From assembly GCA_025354845.1 (NCBI GenBank), contig JANXMD010000253.1, positions 1 to 6,543 on the forward strand: a stretch of DNA of 6,543 nt, in the 5' to 3' direction. This document shows positions 6,234 through 6,543 of this stretch, in pieces. The stretch is from Verrucomicrobiota bacterium. Lineage in GTDB: Bacteria > Verrucomicrobiota > Verrucomicrobiia > Limisphaerales > UBA9464. The translations under genes and the position numbers were made by a program. The notes under the pieces are model-generated. The model did no database searches. It saw nothing but the letters and a program-made list of their open reading frames with translations, and was not told the DNA's origin. The first letter of the stretch is position 1. Each line of letters begins with the position of its first letter.

Positions 6234-6313
6234 CGCGTGGACGCGGATGGTTACCGACTGGGACGCCCGCGCGCCTCCTGTCCAACTGGCTTCGTGCGGC
6301 GTCGCCGTGCTGA

Positions 6314-6543
6314 TTATTTCAGTTCGGAGTGATGTTCTAGGCGGATGAGCTGGGTGTCGCGGTTGCCGTTCCAGGCGGTGCCATTTTCCATCACGTAGAG
6401 GCAGCCGTCCGGTCCGAGCTCCATGTCCATCGGACGCATGAAGGTCATGTGCTCGCAGAACGGTTCGATCCGCAGCGTGCCAGTCGCCGTGCGGGCGATT
6501 TGATTCTGGTCGTCGAGGTGGACGGCCAGGATCCAGTTTCGCG
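6314..6543 (-). CDS. PQQ-type sugar dehydrogenase-like protein, C-terminal part
   Basis: The frame enters from the right edge and ends with TAA at 6316-6314, giving 75 visible C-terminal residues. They include 'RNWILAVHLDDQNQI', 'LRIEPFCEHMTFMRPMDMELG', split here, then 'GPDGCLYVMENGTAWNGNRD' and 'TQLIRLEHHSELK'. The pattern RP-(M/I)-D-(M/L)-E-x-GPDG-x-LYV-x-E-x-GT-x-W, then N-x-D-x-x-L-x-R-(I/L)-E, is how many glucose/sorbosone dehydrogenase-like propeller proteins in Planctomycetota-Verrucomicrobiota end, often those joined to cytochrome c or ThuA-like domains. The catalytic region and any fused domains lie outside the window. It converges on the cupredoxin gene with an 80-base gap that has no clear terminator. 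Confidence 0.72.
   Translation of the reverse strand, partial: RNWILAVHLDDQNQIARTATGTLRIEPFCEHMTFMRPMDMELGPDGCLYVMENGTAWNGNRDTQLIRLEHHSELK

Noticed and set aside
6234..6313. Terminator between the cupredoxin gene and the convergent dehydrogenase-like gene
   Set aside because: The only near-perfect palindrome (CGGCG-T-CGCCG, around 6298-6308) has too small a loop and no T-run on either side.

Overview
The window looks like chromosomal DNA of a GC-rich bacterium of the Planctomycetota-Verrucomicrobiota group, most likely Verrucomicrobiota. Three things point there: a secreted single-haem protein with the planctomycete-type cytochrome c domain; a pseudopilin-like protein with an N-terminal cleavage/methylation signal and an H-X9-D motif near 'ADAHVEGH'; and secreted PQQ-type sugar dehydrogenase-like proteins. 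The phylum call is inference from gene style, not from a marker gene.

Layout from left to right: (1) the 3' end of a fumarylacetoacetate hydrolase (FAH) family gene, + strand, ending at 248; (2) proS, prolyl-tRNA synthetase, + strand, 398-2164; (3) a strong two-way intrinsic terminator at 2192-2225 separating proS from a convergent gene; (4) a minus-strand secreted cytochrome c gene, 2244-2825, interrupted by one in-frame amber codon and carrying a long Gly/Pro tract; (5) a divergent intergenic region, 2826-2982, with a perfect 7-bp inverted repeat; (6) a + strand pseudopilin-like gene, 2983-4047, with an unusual second membrane segment at its C-terminus; (7) a + strand secreted glucose/sorbosone dehydrogenase family gene, 4147-5499, followed by a very stable hairpin; (8) a + strand sulfocyanin-like blue-copper gene, 5622-6233, with His in the usual axial Met position; (9) the 3' end of a minus-strand gene, 6314-6543, encoding the C-terminus of a second sugar dehydrogenase-like protein. 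All gaps between genes are shorter than 160 bases.

The first two genes are ordinary metabolism and translation. From 2244 onward, every gene encodes an exported or membrane protein, and four of the five are plausible periplasmic redox proteins: a haem c protein, two PQQ-type dehydrogenase-like proteins and a cupredoxin. A periplasmic sugar or aldose oxidation module passing electrons to a copper or haem carrier is a reasonable hypothesis, but the strands differ and no operon ties them all together. No CRISPR array, insertion sequence, tRNA, rRNA or recognisable defence system was seen. The points most worth a second look are the amber-interrupted cytochrome, the cupredoxin with a changed axial ligand, and the two-anchor pseudopilin.
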